The notes under the pieces: generated by a model
The model's database searches: none
What the model saw: only the letters and a program-made list of their open reading frames with translations
Told to the model about the DNA's origin: nothing
Assembly: GCA_030148625.1 (NCBI GenBank)
Contig: JASBTC010000374.1
Coordinates: 1-59,759 of the forward strand
Reading direction: 5' to 3'
DNA from: Sphingobium sp.
GTDB lineage: Bacteria > Pseudomonadota > Alphaproteobacteria > Sphingomonadales > Sphingomonadaceae
Length of the DNA stretch: 59,759 nt
Program-made: the position numbers and the translations under genes
Part shown: positions 8,541 through 16,936 of the stretch, one piece after another
Numbering within the stretch: the first letter of the stretch is position 1
How the letters are laid out: every line of letters begins with the position of its first letter

Positions 8541-9314
8541 CTATCGCGCGGTGTAGCCGCCATCGACGGGCAGCGTCACGCCGGTGATCCAGCGCGCGTC
8601 GTCAGACGCCAGAAAGGCGATCGCCGCAGCGATATCGTCCGCTTCGATGAAGCCCGGCATGACGTGGCGATTGGCGCGAAACGCGCGCTCCGCCTCGGGA
8701 TCGGCGGCATCGCGGATGATGCGTTCGATCAGCGGGGTCAGCACTTGTCCCGGCGCCACCGCATTCACCCGGATATGGTGGCGCGCATAATCGCAGGCGG
8801 CCGATCGCGTCAGCCCGACGATGCCGGTCTTGCTGTAGATATAGGCGGCGGCATCGGGTGCCGAGGCGACGAGCCCCGAAATCGACGCCGTGTTGACGAT
8901 CGCGCCGCCGCCTTTGCCCAGCATTGCGCGGATACCGTATTTGAGAACGAGGAACATGCCCCGGCCGTTGACGCGGGCGACGCGATCCCAGCCGGCCGGC
9001 GACATTTCGTGCAGCGGCATCAGATCGCCGGTCACGCCGGCATTGTTGACGATCACGTCGACCCGGCCGAACCGGTCGAGCGCGGCGGCGAACGCGGTCT
9101 CCACCGCCCGCGCATCGCCGACGTCGAGCGATTGCGCATATGCACCGGGCAGTTCCCGCGCGACATCGTGCGCGCCGGTGGAATCGATATCGGCGACGAT
9201 CACCGCCGCTCCCTCCCCGGCCAGCCGCCGTGCGGTCGCGGCGCCGATGCCCGATCCGCCGCCCGATATCCACGCGACCCTGCCCGCGAAACGCGCACCC
9301 GCCCCGCCGACCAC
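8541..9314 (-). CDS. SDR family oxidoreductase
   Basis: Classical SDR of about 257 residues. It shows SGGGSGIG at the cofactor site (an SGG variant of the usual TGG/TGA), Asp in VADID favouring NAD, NNAGVTG, a catalytic Ser in TASISG, YIYSK with Tyr and Lys, and PVDGGYTAR at the C-terminus. The start is a non-ATG codon: GTG at 9314 just after the P450 stop, or TTG at 9317; longer in-frame readings run into the P450 gene and are not credible. It is the last gene of the TonB receptor - P450 operon and probably oxidises the alcohol formed by the P450, which is inference from context. Confidence 0.88.
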   Translation of the reverse strand: MVGGAGARFAGRVAWISGGGSGIGAATARRLAGEGAAVIVADIDSTGAHDVARELPGAYAQSLDVGDARAVETAFAAALDRFGRVDVIVNNAGVTGDLMPLHEMSPAGWDRVARVNGRGMFLVLKYGIRAMLGKGGGAIVNTASISGLVASAPDAAAYIYSKTGIVGLTRSAACDYARHHIRVNAVAPGQVLTPLIERIIRDAADPEAERAFRANRHVMPGFIEADDIAAAIAFLASDDARWITGVTLPVDGGYTAR

Positions 9315-9319
9315 CAAGG

Positions 9320-10615
9320 TCAGCCGCCCGGATCGAAACGGATATGAAGCCGTTGCAGCCCGCGGAAGATCGGATGGCGCATGCGCGCAAAGTCGTTGCA
9401 GGGTGACAGCGCGAGCGAGGGGAGCCGGCGCAACAGCGTCTCGAATGCATGATGGAGTTCCGTCCGCGCCAGCACATTGCCGAGACAGCGGTGGATGCCC
9501 GCCCCGAACGCGACATGGCTCGCGATCGCCCGCCGGCGCAGGTCGATCCTCTCGGGATAGGGGAACTGATCGGGATCGCGATTGGCCCCGCCCAGGCAGA
9601 CATCGACCAGATCGCCCGGTTCCAGCGCGACGCCCGCAAAGTCGCGCGGCTTGCGCGTGGCGCGGGTGAAGAACTGGAATGGGGATTCGAGCCGCAGCGT
9701 CTCTTCGACGAAGGGGCGGATCAGCGCCGGATCGGCGCGGACCTCCGCCAGGATCTCGGGATGGGTCTGCAACAGCCACAGTCCGGAGGACAGCGCGTTG
9801 GTGGTCGATTCATTACCCCCGATCAGGATCGACGAGATCAGCGACAGCATCTCCGGCAGGGGAAAGCCGTCCGGACCGTCCATGTCGGCCGCCGCTATGG
9901 CGGAAAGGACATCGTCGGCCGGGGCGCGACGCTTGCGCGCGATCTGTTCGACGAAATAATGCTGGCAGGCGACCAGGCTGCGCGCGCAGCGTATCTCCTC
10001 CTCCTCCGACTGGAGATAGCTCATCGCGTCGCCCATCGCGGTCGACCAGGATTTGAGCAGGTCCAGATCCTCGTCGGGAAAGCCGATCATGCGGCATATG
10101 ACGGTCATCGGCAGCGGCACCGCGAACTCGGCGACGAATTCGGCCTCTCCCCGGTCGATGAAATCGTCGATCAGCCCATCGATCAGCGACTGGATGAAGG
10201 GCAGCATCGCATTCACGCGCTTCACCGAGAAGAGCGGCTCGGCGAATTTCCGGTAGCGCGTGTGATGCGGCGGATCGCTGAACAGCACCGCGCCCTGCGG
10301 CCAGGAGTCCCAGCCTTCTTCGCGGAAGATGCGGCGGGCCTCGGCGGATCGCCAGATGATCTCGGGCCGGCTCGGACGATCGGGATCGAAGAAGCCGACC
10401 ATGTCGCGCGACAGATGCTCGTGATCGGTCAGGCCGTCGACGACTTCGCGGTAGCGGGTGGTGACCAGCTTGCCCTTGGGGCTCAGATGCACCGGCGCCT
10501 CCGCGCGCAATCCGTCATAGATCGCATAAGGGCATGCCATGACCTCGGGCGAGGTCAGGTCGACCGCGATCTCCGGCGGACGCCGGCCCTGCGCGGCGGA
10601 TCGGTCGCCGGTCAT
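9320..10615 (-). CDS. Cytochrome P450
   Basis: Soluble bacterial class I P450, 431 residues. The I-helix oxygen-activation motif is GGNEST (GGx-E/D-T type), the K-helix ExxR is E305-T-L-R308, and the heme loop FGAGIHRCLG carries the axial Cys at about residue 377. The SDPPHHTRYRK segment of helix C, which contacts a heme propionate, is also present. It needs a ferredoxin and a reductase, neither of which is next to it; the Rieske ferredoxin of the neighbouring operon is not the usual P450 partner. The gene starts two bases after the TonB receptor stop and is followed by an SDR, so uptake, hydroxylation and alcohol oxidation appear linked. Substrate unknown. Confidence 0.95.
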   Translation of the reverse strand: MTGDRSAAQGRRPPEIAVDLTSPEVMACPYAIYDGLRAEAPVHLSPKGKLVTTRYREVVDGLTDHEHLSRDMVGFFDPDRPSRPEIIWRSAEARRIFREEGWDSWPQGAVLFSDPPHHTRYRKFAEPLFSVKRVNAMLPFIQSLIDGLIDDFIDRGEAEFVAEFAVPLPMTVICRMIGFPDEDLDLLKSWSTAMGDAMSYLQSEEEEIRCARSLVACQHYFVEQIARKRRAPADDVLSAIAAADMDGPDGFPLPEMLSLISSILIGGNESTTNALSSGLWLLQTHPEILAEVRADPALIRPFVEETLRLESPFQFFTRATRKPRDFAGVALEPGDLVDVCLGGANRDPDQFPYPERIDLRRRAIASHVAFGAGIHRCLGNVLARTELHHAFETLLRRLPSLALSPCNDFARMRHPIFRGLQRLHIRFDPGG

Positions 10616-10617
10616 CG

Positions 10618-12816
10618 TCAGTATCTGAAGGTCAGCTCGAGCCCCAGGATGCGGCCCTTGTTGAGCGGCGCGAAGGTCTGGTTCGGCGCGAAGGGCAGCA
10701 GCGTGTTCAACCCGAACGTCGTCTTATCGAGCAGGTTCTTGCCATAGAGCGAGACGCTGACGCCGCTGTCCGCGAAGCTGTAGGTCAGGTCCGCATCGAC
10801 ATTGTTCACCGGGTTGAGCGGCCGGTTGTTCAGATCCTCGCTGAACGAGCGATCGATATGCTGATAGGCGAGCCGCGACGAGAAACCGCCCGAGGCATAT
10901 TGGATCGACGCGCCATAGGACCATTTGGCCAGGAAGGGCAGCTTGAGCCTGAGCTGATCGGGCGTGATGATGCCGGTCGGCGACAATGCGCGCAGCAGCT
11001 TGTCGATCTTCGCGTCGAGATAGCCGGCATTGGCCTGGATCGTCAGCCCTTCGGCCGGGCGGATCGTGGTCTCCACCTCGACGCCGGTGATGGTGACGTT
11101 GGCGGTATTGAGCGTGGTCTGCACCGCGCCGAGCAGCGGATCGGTGAACAGCACGTCGCGCTGGAGATTCTTGTAGATGTTGCGGAACAGCGAAAGGCCG
11201 AACTGAAGGCGCCGGTCGAACGCATTCTGCTTCCAGCCGATCTCGTAGGTGTTCTCGACCTCCTGATCATAGGGTCCCGGCGGCGCGAGCGGATTGGTCT
11301 GACGCAGGTTGAAGCCGCCGCTGCGGAACCCCTTCGTCCAATAGGCATAGACATGGGTGTCGTCGTTGGGATTCCATTGCAGCCCCAGCTTGGGCGTGAA
11401 TGCGGACCAGTCGGCCTTGCCGTTGAAGTTGAACGACGAACAGGTGTTGGACACGACGGTGCAGGGGCTGTTCGCCGCCAGCGCGCGGACCGATGCCTCC
11501 TTCTCCTCGGTCGAATAGCGCGCGCCCAGGTTCAGCGTGAAATCCGCGGGCAGCGCGACGTCGAAGCTCGAGAAGACCGCCCAGGTCTCCGACGTCTGGA
11601 CGCCGCCGCCGATCCGGAAGACCGTGTTGAGCGCCAGGTTCCGCGTTTCGACATATTTGAGCTTGTCGCTGTAATAGAAGGCGCCGACCGTGGCGGTGAC
11701 CGGGCCGAAGGTGCCGGAATAGCGCAGTTCGTCCGAAATCTGGTGCTGCCGCACGAATTCGCCGACATGGAAATTGATCAGCGTCGACGCGTCGACATCG
11801 GTCAGGCTGCGTGCATCGACGTCGCGCCAGCCTAGGATGTTGACGATCTGGCCGTTGCCGAAACCGACATCCAGGCGCGTGTCGAGCGTGACGTTCTGCC
11901 AGTCGATATTGTTGAAGCCGGTGGTGTCGATCGCGAAATCGAACGAGTTGACGCTGTATTTTGCGTGATCCTGGCCGGCGGGCCCGTCCGAGCGCAGCGA
12001 TCCGTCCTCGAAGCGCAGCAGCGCGCGGAAATCGTCGTGGGGCTGCCAGGCGAGCGCGACGCGCCCGATCGCTGTGGTCGACTTGCCGAAATTGCGATTG
12101 CCGTCGCCCAGATTGTGGAAATAGCCGCGATCGTGATTGTAGAAGCCGGCAACCTTGGCGGTCAGCGATCCGTCCTTGGTCAGCGGCCCCGAGACCACGG
12201 TCGAGATTGTGTAGTTGGGGCCGGATTCCACGCCGGCCTGCGCGCGGATATAGAGGTCGTCCTTGGGCTGGGTGGTGCGCAGCAGCACCGCGCCGGCGGT
12301 GACGTTGCGGCCGAACAACAGGCCCTGCGGCCCGCGCAGCACCTCTATCCCCTCCAGATCGAACGCATTGGCGAGCACCGTACCCGCATTGGCGCCGACA
12401 TAGATCTCGTCGATGAAGACGCCCACGGTCGGCGTGGTCGACGGGATGCTGCTGTAGACGCCCATGCCGCGGATCGCGAAATTGTTGAGCCCGGGTACCA
12501 CCGCGGTGCCGTTGAGCACGACGTTGGGGATCATGGTGGTCAGGTCGGACAGGCTGTTCACATGCGCGGTTTCGAGCTGCTGCTCGCCGAACGCGGACAC
12601 CGCGATCGGGGTGTCGTGGATGGTCGATCCTTCGGCGCGTTTGCTGGCCGTCACCACGATCTCGGTCGTATCCGCCGCTTCGGTCGCGCGATCCGCCTGG
12701 CCGCCGCCCGCCGCCGGTCGCGGCGCCTGCGCGAGCGCGGCGGCGCCGAACGGCATAAGCAGCGCGATCGCCGGGATGGCCGAGCGGAACAGGAATGCCG
12801 ATCGATTTCTCATCAT
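10618..12816 (-). CDS. TonB-dependent outer-membrane receptor
   Basis: Outer-membrane active transporter of 732 residues. It begins with a Sec signal peptide (MMRN..., cleaved after ALAQ near residue 30). A TonB-box-like EIVVTASKRAE follows, then the plug domain (VNSLSDLTTMIPNV, and EVLRGPQGLLFGRN near residues 155-170, a plug hallmark) and a C-terminal beta-barrel. The last residue is aromatic (LGLELTFRY), as needed for BAM insertion. GGAGGGG lies just upstream of the ATG. In sphingomonads this subfamily often takes up hydrophobic carbon sources, not iron. It is the first gene of the receptor - P450 - SDR operon, and two perfect or near-perfect palindromes lie upstream of it. Confidence 0.95.
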   Translation of the reverse strand: MMRNRSAFLFRSAIPAIALLMPFGAAALAQAPRPAAGGGQADRATEAADTTEIVVTASKRAEGSTIHDTPIAVSAFGEQQLETAHVNSLSDLTTMIPNVVLNGTAVVPGLNNFAIRGMGVYSSIPSTTPTVGVFIDEIYVGANAGTVLANAFDLEGIEVLRGPQGLLFGRNVTAGAVLLRTTQPKDDLYIRAQAGVESGPNYTISTVVSGPLTKDGSLTAKVAGFYNHDRGYFHNLGDGNRNFGKSTTAIGRVALAWQPHDDFRALLRFEDGSLRSDGPAGQDHAKYSVNSFDFAIDTTGFNNIDWQNVTLDTRLDVGFGNGQIVNILGWRDVDARSLTDVDASTLINFHVGEFVRQHQISDELRYSGTFGPVTATVGAFYYSDKLKYVETRNLALNTVFRIGGGVQTSETWAVFSSFDVALPADFTLNLGARYSTEEKEASVRALAANSPCTVVSNTCSSFNFNGKADWSAFTPKLGLQWNPNDDTHVYAYWTKGFRSGGFNLRQTNPLAPPGPYDQEVENTYEIGWKQNAFDRRLQFGLSLFRNIYKNLQRDVLFTDPLLGAVQTTLNTANVTITGVEVETTIRPAEGLTIQANAGYLDAKIDKLLRALSPTGIITPDQLRLKLPFLAKWSYGASIQYASGGFSSRLAYQHIDRSFSEDLNNRPLNPVNNVDADLTYSFADSGVSVSLYGKNLLDKTTFGLNTLLPFAPNQTFAPLNKGRILGLELTFRY

Positions 12817-12892
12817 TTCCCCTCCCGTCGCGCGCCGTCTGTCGCGGACACTTCACCCCTCACTCCCCGCAATCACGCCGAAAGACTGGAGC

Positions 12893-12905
12893 TTCAGGTC
12901 CTGAA
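12893..12905. promoter_or_regulatory. 13-bp palindrome upstream of TonB receptor
   Basis: TTCAGG-T-CCTGAA, a perfect palindrome around one central base, 77 bases upstream of the receptor start codon. Candidate operator for the receptor - P450 operon. No binding protein can be assigned; the nearby AraC and LysR genes are possible candidates. Confidence 0.35.
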
Positions 12906-12954
12906 TAGGCCCCCCCTAGCCGCTGCCACAATGCGCGGCCGTTCAGATTTAGTG

Positions 12955-12969
12955 TTCGGACGTTCCGAA
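12955..12969. promoter_or_regulatory. 15-bp palindrome upstream of TonB receptor
   Basis: TTCGGA-CGT-TCCGAA, two perfect 6-base arms with a 3-base spacer, about 140 bases upstream of the receptor start. Length and spacing fit a dimeric repressor or activator site. Together with the palindrome at 12893 it suggests a regulated promoter. Function inferred only. Confidence 0.35.
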
Positions 12970-13196
12970 TGGCCTGCGACATTGTACCGCAGAGCAAGAA
13001 TCAGGCGACGCGCCCATCCGGTCGCATCGCCCGACGCGAAACCCAGCGCTCCCGCGGCTAGCCACCCCTCGAACGCCCGTGCAGGCCTCAGACTTTACCC
13101 CCGCGAGCGGTCACCACCACGAAAGCTCAGGAACCTTGGCTTTCTGGCCACCTTCGAACTCAATTTTGAGGACGATGGGGAGGGCTAAATTCGGCG

Positions 13197-13407
13197 ATGA
13201 AGTTTAAGCGTGTTGCGGTGGCTCAGATCACCGGGCGCGGATATCCGGGTGGCGGAGGTTTCACAGCGACTCTGGGTCTGTCCGCACTCGCTGTATGCCT
13301 GGAAGCGGCAGATGGCGAAGGTTGTGTCTGGCGATGCCGGCAAGGATACTGAGATCCGCCGGTTGAAGCGGAAACTGGCCCGTGTGACCGAGGAGCGCGA
13401 CATAAAT
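13197..13407 (+). pseudogene. IS3-type transposase OrfA fragment (decayed)
   Basis: Remnant of the small DNA-binding protein of an IS3-family insertion sequence. The first frame reads MKFKR...QITGRGYP. One extra G then shifts the frame, and the next frame continues with VAEVSQRL, PHSLYAWKRQ and KDTEIRRLKRKLARVTEERDI, the HTH and leucine-zipper part of OrfA. Similarity stops abruptly after EERDI, where OrfA normally goes on with LKK, and no OrfB is present. The intact family protein is about 90-100 residues. The element is therefore dead: frameshifted and truncated at its 3' side. Confidence 0.8.
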
Positions 13408-13750
13408 CCCCCGACAGACGCGGAAGCTCTTCGAGGATTTGTCACCGCGTGCACGCTCAACACCATATGCCGAAGTCAGCTTGCGACGCGCAGTTGTTCC
13501 TGATTCTTGCCGCGCCTTCGGGTGGCGCCCATAGTCTTGCGAGGACGCCTCATTCAGCTTGAACGCAGTCGGGACTCGACCTTATCGTCCAAGTAAGTCC
13601 AGCCTTTTCCACGAATCCAGGGTATGCTATAGGTGGCTTCGGCGATCAAAAAGTTGATGATTTTGACTGTCAGATCAACCGCTTAGCTGGCCCTGGGTCC
13701 AGCTCTTCTGGCACCGGCTTTTGCTCCGGTATCAGCGTAATTTGTGGCTT
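13408..13750. other. Lower-GC stretch, no gene recognised
   Basis: About 340 bases between the transposase fragment and cofC. G+C is visibly lower than in the flanking genes. No reading frame with recognisable protein similarity was found on either strand. A minus-strand open stretch of about 40 codons ending at 13554 has no start signal. It is most likely leftover DNA from insertion and deletion events. Confidence 0.5.
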
Positions 13751-14326
13751 TTAGGAAACGGCGCCCCATTGCTCTGGCGTATCGATATCGATTGAGAAGC
13801 CAAGCCTATTAACCTGCACAAGCGTTCGCTCGCTCGCGTTGGCCGCAGCGGTGTGAACCGCGAAGCTGTCGAGCCCATAGCGGAACGGTATCAGACTGAC
13901 CCGCCGTAACATCAAGGCGTTCGTCCCCTTTCCCGCAGCATCCGGCGCAATCACGACATCCGCGCCCTCCCCTGCAGCAATCATCGCCTCAACATCATCA
14001 ACCCCAAGCCCCGGCAAATCCGTGCTCAGCACCAGCACCGCCCCACCCGCCGGCACTTCCCCCGCGCCCTGCGTCAGCGCCGCGTTGAGATCGTTGCCCG
14101 TCTCCACCACCGCCCGCGCGCCAGCCGCCTCCGCCAGATCGCGGACCTCCGCCGATCGGCTGACCACGATGCAGCGCGCCGGGCCGACCGCCTGGCATGC
14201 CACGCCGAAGACATGATCGAAGAAGCGCCGGTTGAGCGCGGTGCGTTCGGCGGGGCCGAGCACGGTGGCGAGGCGGGTCTTGCCCTCTTCGAAGGGGCGC
14301 ACGGGGATCAGGATATAGGGGGTCAC
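13751..14326 (-). CDS. cofC: 2-phospho-L-lactate guanylyltransferase (CofC)
   Basis: Nucleotidyltransferase of 191 residues for coenzyme F420 synthesis. It activates phospholactate (or PEP or 3-phosphoglycerate, depending on lineage) with GTP to make the donor used by CofD. The N-terminal signature IPVRPFEEGKTRLATVL is the nucleotide-binding loop with its Lys. The acidic STDLPGLGVDDV segment holds metal-binding Asp residues. It overlaps cofD by ATGA and is the last gene of the cofE-cofD-cofC operon. Which C3 acid it prefers cannot be read from the sequence. Confidence 0.92.
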   Translation of the reverse strand: MTPYILIPVRPFEEGKTRLATVLGPAERTALNRRFFDHVFGVACQAVGPARCIVVSRSAEVRDLAEAAGARAVVETGNDLNAALTQGAGEVPAGGAVLVLSTDLPGLGVDDVEAMIAAGEGADVVIAPDAAGKGTNALMLRRVSLIPFRYGLDSFAVHTAAANASERTLVQVNRLGFSIDIDTPEQWGAVS

Positions 14327-15300
14327 CCGCGCCGGCCGGACAGGGTGCGCGCGAAGGCGAGGGTTTCGGCGGCGAGGCGGCGCTGGTCGTCGGGGTTGCG
14401 CATCAGCGTGTCAGTGACCAGCATCGCCGGCTTGGCGTCCGCCGCGCCCGTCGCGCCGTCGTCCGCACTGTCCCCCGCATCGGCGCGGTCGATCACGAGG
14501 CCGTCGAGTGGGCCGTCGAGCAGCCCGTCATATTGCGCGACGACGGCGTCGGGCGTGGTGGCCAGGCCCAGTTCGGCCATGATCTTGGCGGCGGGGCCCT
14601 TCACCGCCTGTCCGCCGATAAAGGGCGAGACCGCGACCACCGGCACCCTTGCCGCCGCGATGCTGGCGCGCAGGCCGGGCAGCGACAGGATCGGCGCGAT
14701 GCTGAGGATCGGGTTGGAGGGGCAGATGATGATCGCCTCCAGCGCCGGATCGGCGAGCGCCGCGACGAGACCCGGCGACGGCGTCGCGCTGTCCGCGCCG
14801 TCGAAGCGGATCGCGTGGAAGCGCGGGCGGCATTGGAGGCGGACGAAATAATCCTGGAAAGGCAGATCGCCCTGATCGGTCGAGACGATCGAGCGCACCG
14901 GCGCGTCGCTCATCGGCACGATGGTGTGGCGGATGCCGAGCGCGCGGGTCAGGATCGCGGTGACGTCGGACAGGCTGTGTTCGGCGGCCAGCAGTTCGCG
15001 GCGGCGGATATGGGTGGCGAGGTCGCGGTCGCCCAGCTTGAACCAAGTCTCCCCGCCCAGCCCGGCCATCGCATCCATGAACGCCCAGCTTTCGCCCGCG
15101 ATGCCCCAGCCCTGGACGGGATCGTTGATGCCCGCCAGCGTATAGGCGACGGTGTCGATATCGGGGCAGATCGGCAGGCCGAGATGCTCGAAGTCGTCGC
15201 CGGTGTTGACCGCGATCACCAGTCGTTCGGGCGGGAGGATGGCGGCGAGGCCGTTGGCGAGCTTGGCGCCGCCGACGCCGCCGGCAAGAGCCAGGATCAT
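14323..15300 (-). CDS. cofD: 2-phospho-L-lactate transferase (CofD)
   Basis: Transferase of 325 residues that joins the phospholactyl-type group to the deazaflavin Fo, making F420-0 (or its dehydro form). The N-terminus LALAGGVGGAKLANGLA is the CofD signature, followed by VNTGDDFEHLGL and CPDIDTVAYTLAG, which line the Fo and GDP sites. ICPSNPILSIAPIL is also conserved in the family. It overlaps cofE upstream and cofC downstream by four bases each, so the three proteins are made together in the cytosol. The Fo synthase genes (cofG/cofH or fbiC) are not in the window. Confidence 0.95.
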   Translation of the reverse strand: MILALAGGVGGAKLANGLAAILPPERLVIAVNTGDDFEHLGLPICPDIDTVAYTLAGINDPVQGWGIAGESWAFMDAMAGLGGETWFKLGDRDLATHIRRRELLAAEHSLSDVTAILTRALGIRHTIVPMSDAPVRSIVSTDQGDLPFQDYFVRLQCRPRFHAIRFDGADSATPSPGLVAALADPALEAIIICPSNPILSIAPILSLPGLRASIAAARVPVVAVSPFIGGQAVKGPAAKIMAELGLATTPDAVVAQYDGLLDGPLDGLVIDRADAGDSADDGATGAADAKPAMLVTDTLMRNPDDQRRLAAETLAFARTLSGRRG

Positions 15301-16097
15301 GGGAACAGGTCCAGATGGGCGGGGCGGATCAGTTCGGCGGCGCTGCCGTCGCGACGGGGATTGGTGGCGCCGGGAGTGAGGCCGCGGATCAGCACGACGG
15401 GGCGCCCTTCATTGCCCTGGCCCATGGCGAGCGAGGCGGCGGCGGCGATCTCGTCGGCCAGGCCGAGTTCGCTGGTCTCCAGCTTGCGGCCATGGAGATC
15501 GGGCGCGCCGCGCAGATCGAGCAGGCCGGCAATGCCGGCAACGCCGATCGCGGTGCCGGTGGTGCCCATGCGCCAGGCGCGGCCGAGGCTGTCGATGATC
15601 AGGATCGCGACATCGGCGCCGGTGCGCGCGCGCAGCTCGGCACGCAGGGCGCGGCAGGTGGCGTCGGGATCGAGGGGGAGCAGCAAAGCGGTCTCACCCG
15701 CGCCCTGATCGACATTGGACTGATCGATCCCGGCATTGGCGAGGACGAGGCCGAGCCGGTTGCGCACGATCAGCACGCCGGGGCGCACGCGCATCACCGC
15801 TTCGGTTTCCGACAGGATCAGTTCGACGAGGCGGGGATCCTTGGCACAGCGCGGCGCCAGTTCGAGCGCGGCGGGCGACGGGGTGACATCGGCCAGGCGG
15901 ACGATGCGCCCCTCGGCCTTCGACACGATCTTTTGCGCGAGCACGAGGATGTCGCCGTCGCGCAGCGCCTGTCCCGACGCGTCGAGCGCGGCCAGCATCG
16001 CGCCGGCCAGATCGTCGCCGGGCGCGATCATCTTCATGCCGCCAAGGGCGACCAGGGTCAGGGCGACCGACTCGCCGGCGGGGGAATTTGCGGCCAT
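15297..16097 (-). CDS. cofE: Coenzyme F420-0:L-glutamate ligase (CofE)
   Basis: GTP-dependent ligase that adds gamma-linked glutamates to F420-0. About 266 residues from the ATG at 16097, which has AAGGGG just upstream; an ATG at 16109 is an alternative, and a longer frame to 16262 is unlikely. Family marks include DGDILVLAQKIVSKAEG near the N-terminus, NAGIDQSNV, and IIDSLGRAWRMGTTGTAIGVAGIAGL, the GTP- and metal-binding core. It is the single-domain form, without the nitroreductase-like domain of mycobacterial FbiB. First gene of the F420 operon, divergent from the cold-shock gene. Confidence 0.93.
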   Translation of the reverse strand: MAANSPAGESVALTLVALGGMKMIAPGDDLAGAMLAALDASGQALRDGDILVLAQKIVSKAEGRIVRLADVTPSPAALELAPRCAKDPRLVELILSETEAVMRVRPGVLIVRNRLGLVLANAGIDQSNVDQGAGETALLLPLDPDATCRALRAELRARTGADVAILIIDSLGRAWRMGTTGTAIGVAGIAGLLDLRGAPDLHGRKLETSELGLADEIAAAASLAMGQGNEGRPVVLIRGLTPGATNPRRDGSAAELIRPAHLDLFP

Positions 16098-16255
16098 GGG
16101 CCCCTTCATGAAGCGATGGCGGCGACGGTTGATCGGGTTTCCGATCGAGGTCAAGCGCCGTCGCCCGGCCCGATTCTGCGGCAGAGGCTCGATCGGCCTG
16201 GCAAACCGGGCAAGGCGCGGATTCGCGGCGCAAAAACGGCGGAATCCCGCCTTCG

Positions 16256-16284
16256 TTGCCAAAACGCCGGATTGGCCCTATATA
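16256..16284 (+). promoter_or_regulatory. Sigma-70-type promoter of cold-shock gene
   Basis: TTGCCA at 16256-16261 and TATATA at 16279-16284 are separated by 17 bases, close to the consensus. The -10 lies inside a perfect 12-base palindrome (CCCTATATAGGG, 16276-16287). A start near 16291 would give a leader of about 110 bases before the csp start codon, the long 5' UTR usual for cold-shock genes. The rest of the 16098-16403 gap holds no gene. Confidence 0.6.
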
Positions 16285-16403
16285 GGGCGCGCTAACGTCG
16301 CCTGCGACGAATTTGATGCCACCGGCTGATCCTTCCTCTCCACGCTACTTGCTCCACCGGCTTTGCGCCCGTGGGAAACCTGTTTTCGTGAAAGGAAGTC
16401 ATC

Positions 16404-16610
16404 ATGCCGATCGGCACCGTCAAATTCTTCAATACCGACAAGGGCTATGGCTTCATTGCCAATGAGGACGGCTCGGGCGACAGCTTCGTCCACATCACCG
16501 CGGTCGAGCGCGCCGGCATGGCGACGCTCAACAAGGATCAGCGCGTGAGCTACGAGCTGGAAACCGACCGCCGCGGCAAGACCTCGGCAGTCAATCTGCA
16601 GTCGGCCTGA
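16404..16610 (+). CDS. cspA: Cold-shock protein, CspA family
   Basis: Single cold-shock domain of 68 residues, an RNA chaperone that melts mRNA structure. RNP1 is K-G-Y-G-F-I and RNP2 is FVHITAV, both in their normal places; the start GTVKFFNTDKGYGFI is the family signature. AAAGGA lies eight bases before the ATG, and a consensus promoter with a long leader lies upstream, suggesting post-transcriptional control by temperature. It may be one of several paralogues, so the gene name is generic. Confidence 0.95.
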   Translation: MPIGTVKFFNTDKGYGFIANEDGSGDSFVHITAVERAGMATLNKDQRVSYELETDRRGKTSAVNLQSA

Positions 16611-16722
16611 CCGACCGGCGGGGAAACCCGCCAACCCCGGCATGGGCGCGATCGGATCGTTCGATCCGGTCGGCCCGGCCGGCACATTTCATGGCGCACA
16701 CAGTATCGCGCCCAAGGACATC

Positions 16723-16884
16723 ATGCACATTCACACACAGCGTAATTTACCCGATTTCTTCAATTCCAAGACCAGATCGCGCCGCAACCGGCGCCTGACC
16801 GTCCGATATGCGGCGGAAATTCCGGCTTCGGCCATTTTATCGCAGCCCGAGCTGCGCAGGATCGTCGCAGAGATGATCGACTGA
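16723..16884 (+). CDS. Small hypothetical protein, basic
   Basis: A 53-residue protein starting MHIHTQRNLPDFFN, with a basic stretch SRRNRRLTVRYA and an acidic C-terminus. AAGGA lies just upstream of the ATG, which is preferred over an upstream start at 16642 that adds 27 unsupported residues. No membrane segment or known domain. It follows the cold-shock gene on the same strand, so it may be cotranscribed. Function unknown. Confidence 0.6.
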   Translation: MHIHTQRNLPDFFNSKTRSRRNRRLTVRYAAEIPASAILSQPELRRIVAEMID

Positions 16885-16936
16885 TCCCAAGTCGGCGGCA
16901 CTTTTGTCCGCCGACCCACTCAACCCGGAGTGAGCC

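Noticed and set aside
9315..9779. SDR gene starting at 9779
   Set aside because: The added 150 residues overlap the P450 3' end and contain no SDR features; the fold begins near 9290.
11267..12856. 529-codon minus-strand frame overlapping the TonB receptor
   Set aside because: Same strand but other frame; composition is Arg-rich nonsense, while the receptor frame has signal peptide, plug and barrel end.
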